Positions 20,471-20,529 of a stretch of DNA of 20,529 nucleotides are shown piece by piece. The notes beneath the pieces were generated by a model. That model was not told the DNA's origin. It did no database searches and was given only the letters and a program-made list of their open reading frames with translations. Each line of letters opens with the position of its first letter. Position 1 is the first letter of the stretch. The translations under genes were made by a program, and so were the position numbers. Location: contig CAKSIR010000027.1 of the NCBI GenBank assembly GCA_934462775.1, positions 1-20,529 on the forward strand. Reading direction: 5' to 3'. The stretch is from an uncultured Ruminiclostridium sp. (GTDB lineage Bacteria > Bacillota > Clostridia > Oscillospirales > Ruminococcaceae).

Positions 20471-20529
20471 ACCTCCGCGCAGCGGAGCCGCCGCATGAAA
20501 TGCGGTCAAAATCGTTGAAAGCGATTTTG
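20471..20529. repeat. direct repeat copy 2, cut by window end
   Basis: It has the same ACCTCCG start and the same 32-base end as copy 1, with one more A in the hairpin loop, but is interrupted by 20 extra bases (20478-20497). The extra bases create the hairpins CTCCGC/GCGGAG (20473-20487) and CCGCAT/ATGCGG (20491-20505). The copy runs to the end of the window and may continue. Confidence 0.75.

Noticed and set aside
20332..20529. CRISPR array
   Set aside because: Only two unequal copies, spaced by hairpins with promoter-like sequence, no regular spacers and no cas genes.

Overview
The window looks like chromosomal DNA of an anaerobic, spore-forming Clostridia member, possibly of the Ruminococcaceae/Oscillospiraceae type. 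Reasons: a three-gene spoVAC-spoVAD-spoVAE operon, strong AGGAGG-type ribosome binding sites, TTGACA/TATAAT promoters with 17-bp spacers and often an extended -10 TGn, an isolated corrinoid adenosyltransferase, a flavodoxin, and the clostridial DUF2325 and DUF3793 families. The genus assignment is inference. No tRNA, rRNA, CRISPR array, transposase or prophage gene was seen.

Layout. 1-112 is hairpin-rich intergenic DNA. 113-3924 (minus strand) carries housekeeping genes: a HAD phosphatase plus uridine-kinase-like operon, rpmE with a structured leader, and a phosphohexomutase. 3925-9987 (plus strand) is one very large stand-alone gene encoding a 1922-residue transglutaminase-like / DUF4011 / SF1 helicase / Vsr-like nuclease / DUF3320 protein, closed by a bidirectional terminator. 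9998-13709 (minus) is a pair of translationally coupled ABC exporter half-transporters. 13964-14532 (minus) is an isochorismatase-family amidohydrolase. 14564-16408 (minus) is the spoVA operon. 16507-16938 (minus) is thioredoxin with its own promoter and terminator. 16988-18458 (plus) is a DUF2325-DUF3793-flavodoxin operon whose promoter carries a DtxR/IdeR-like operator. 18477-19081 (plus) is a corrinoid adenosyltransferase with a very short leader. 19084-20407 (minus) is a membrane-bound HD-GYP protein with a TTG start. The last ~200 bases are a hairpin cluster with a direct repeat, part of which forms the HD-GYP gene's leader.

How the genes may work together. The most coherent story is in 16.9-19.1 kb: an apparently iron-regulated operon (two uncharacterised families, one cysteine-rich, plus flavodoxin) lies opposite thioredoxin and directly before a cobalamin adenosyltransferase. 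Flavodoxin is the known electron donor for CobA-type adenosyltransferases in Salmonella, so the block may be a redox/cofactor module for iron-poor growth. The giant helicase resembles architectures found in phage-defence loci, but here it stands alone, with an extra N-terminal cysteine-protease/transglutaminase-like fold and an altered nuclease motif. It is the best candidate for an undescribed effector system.
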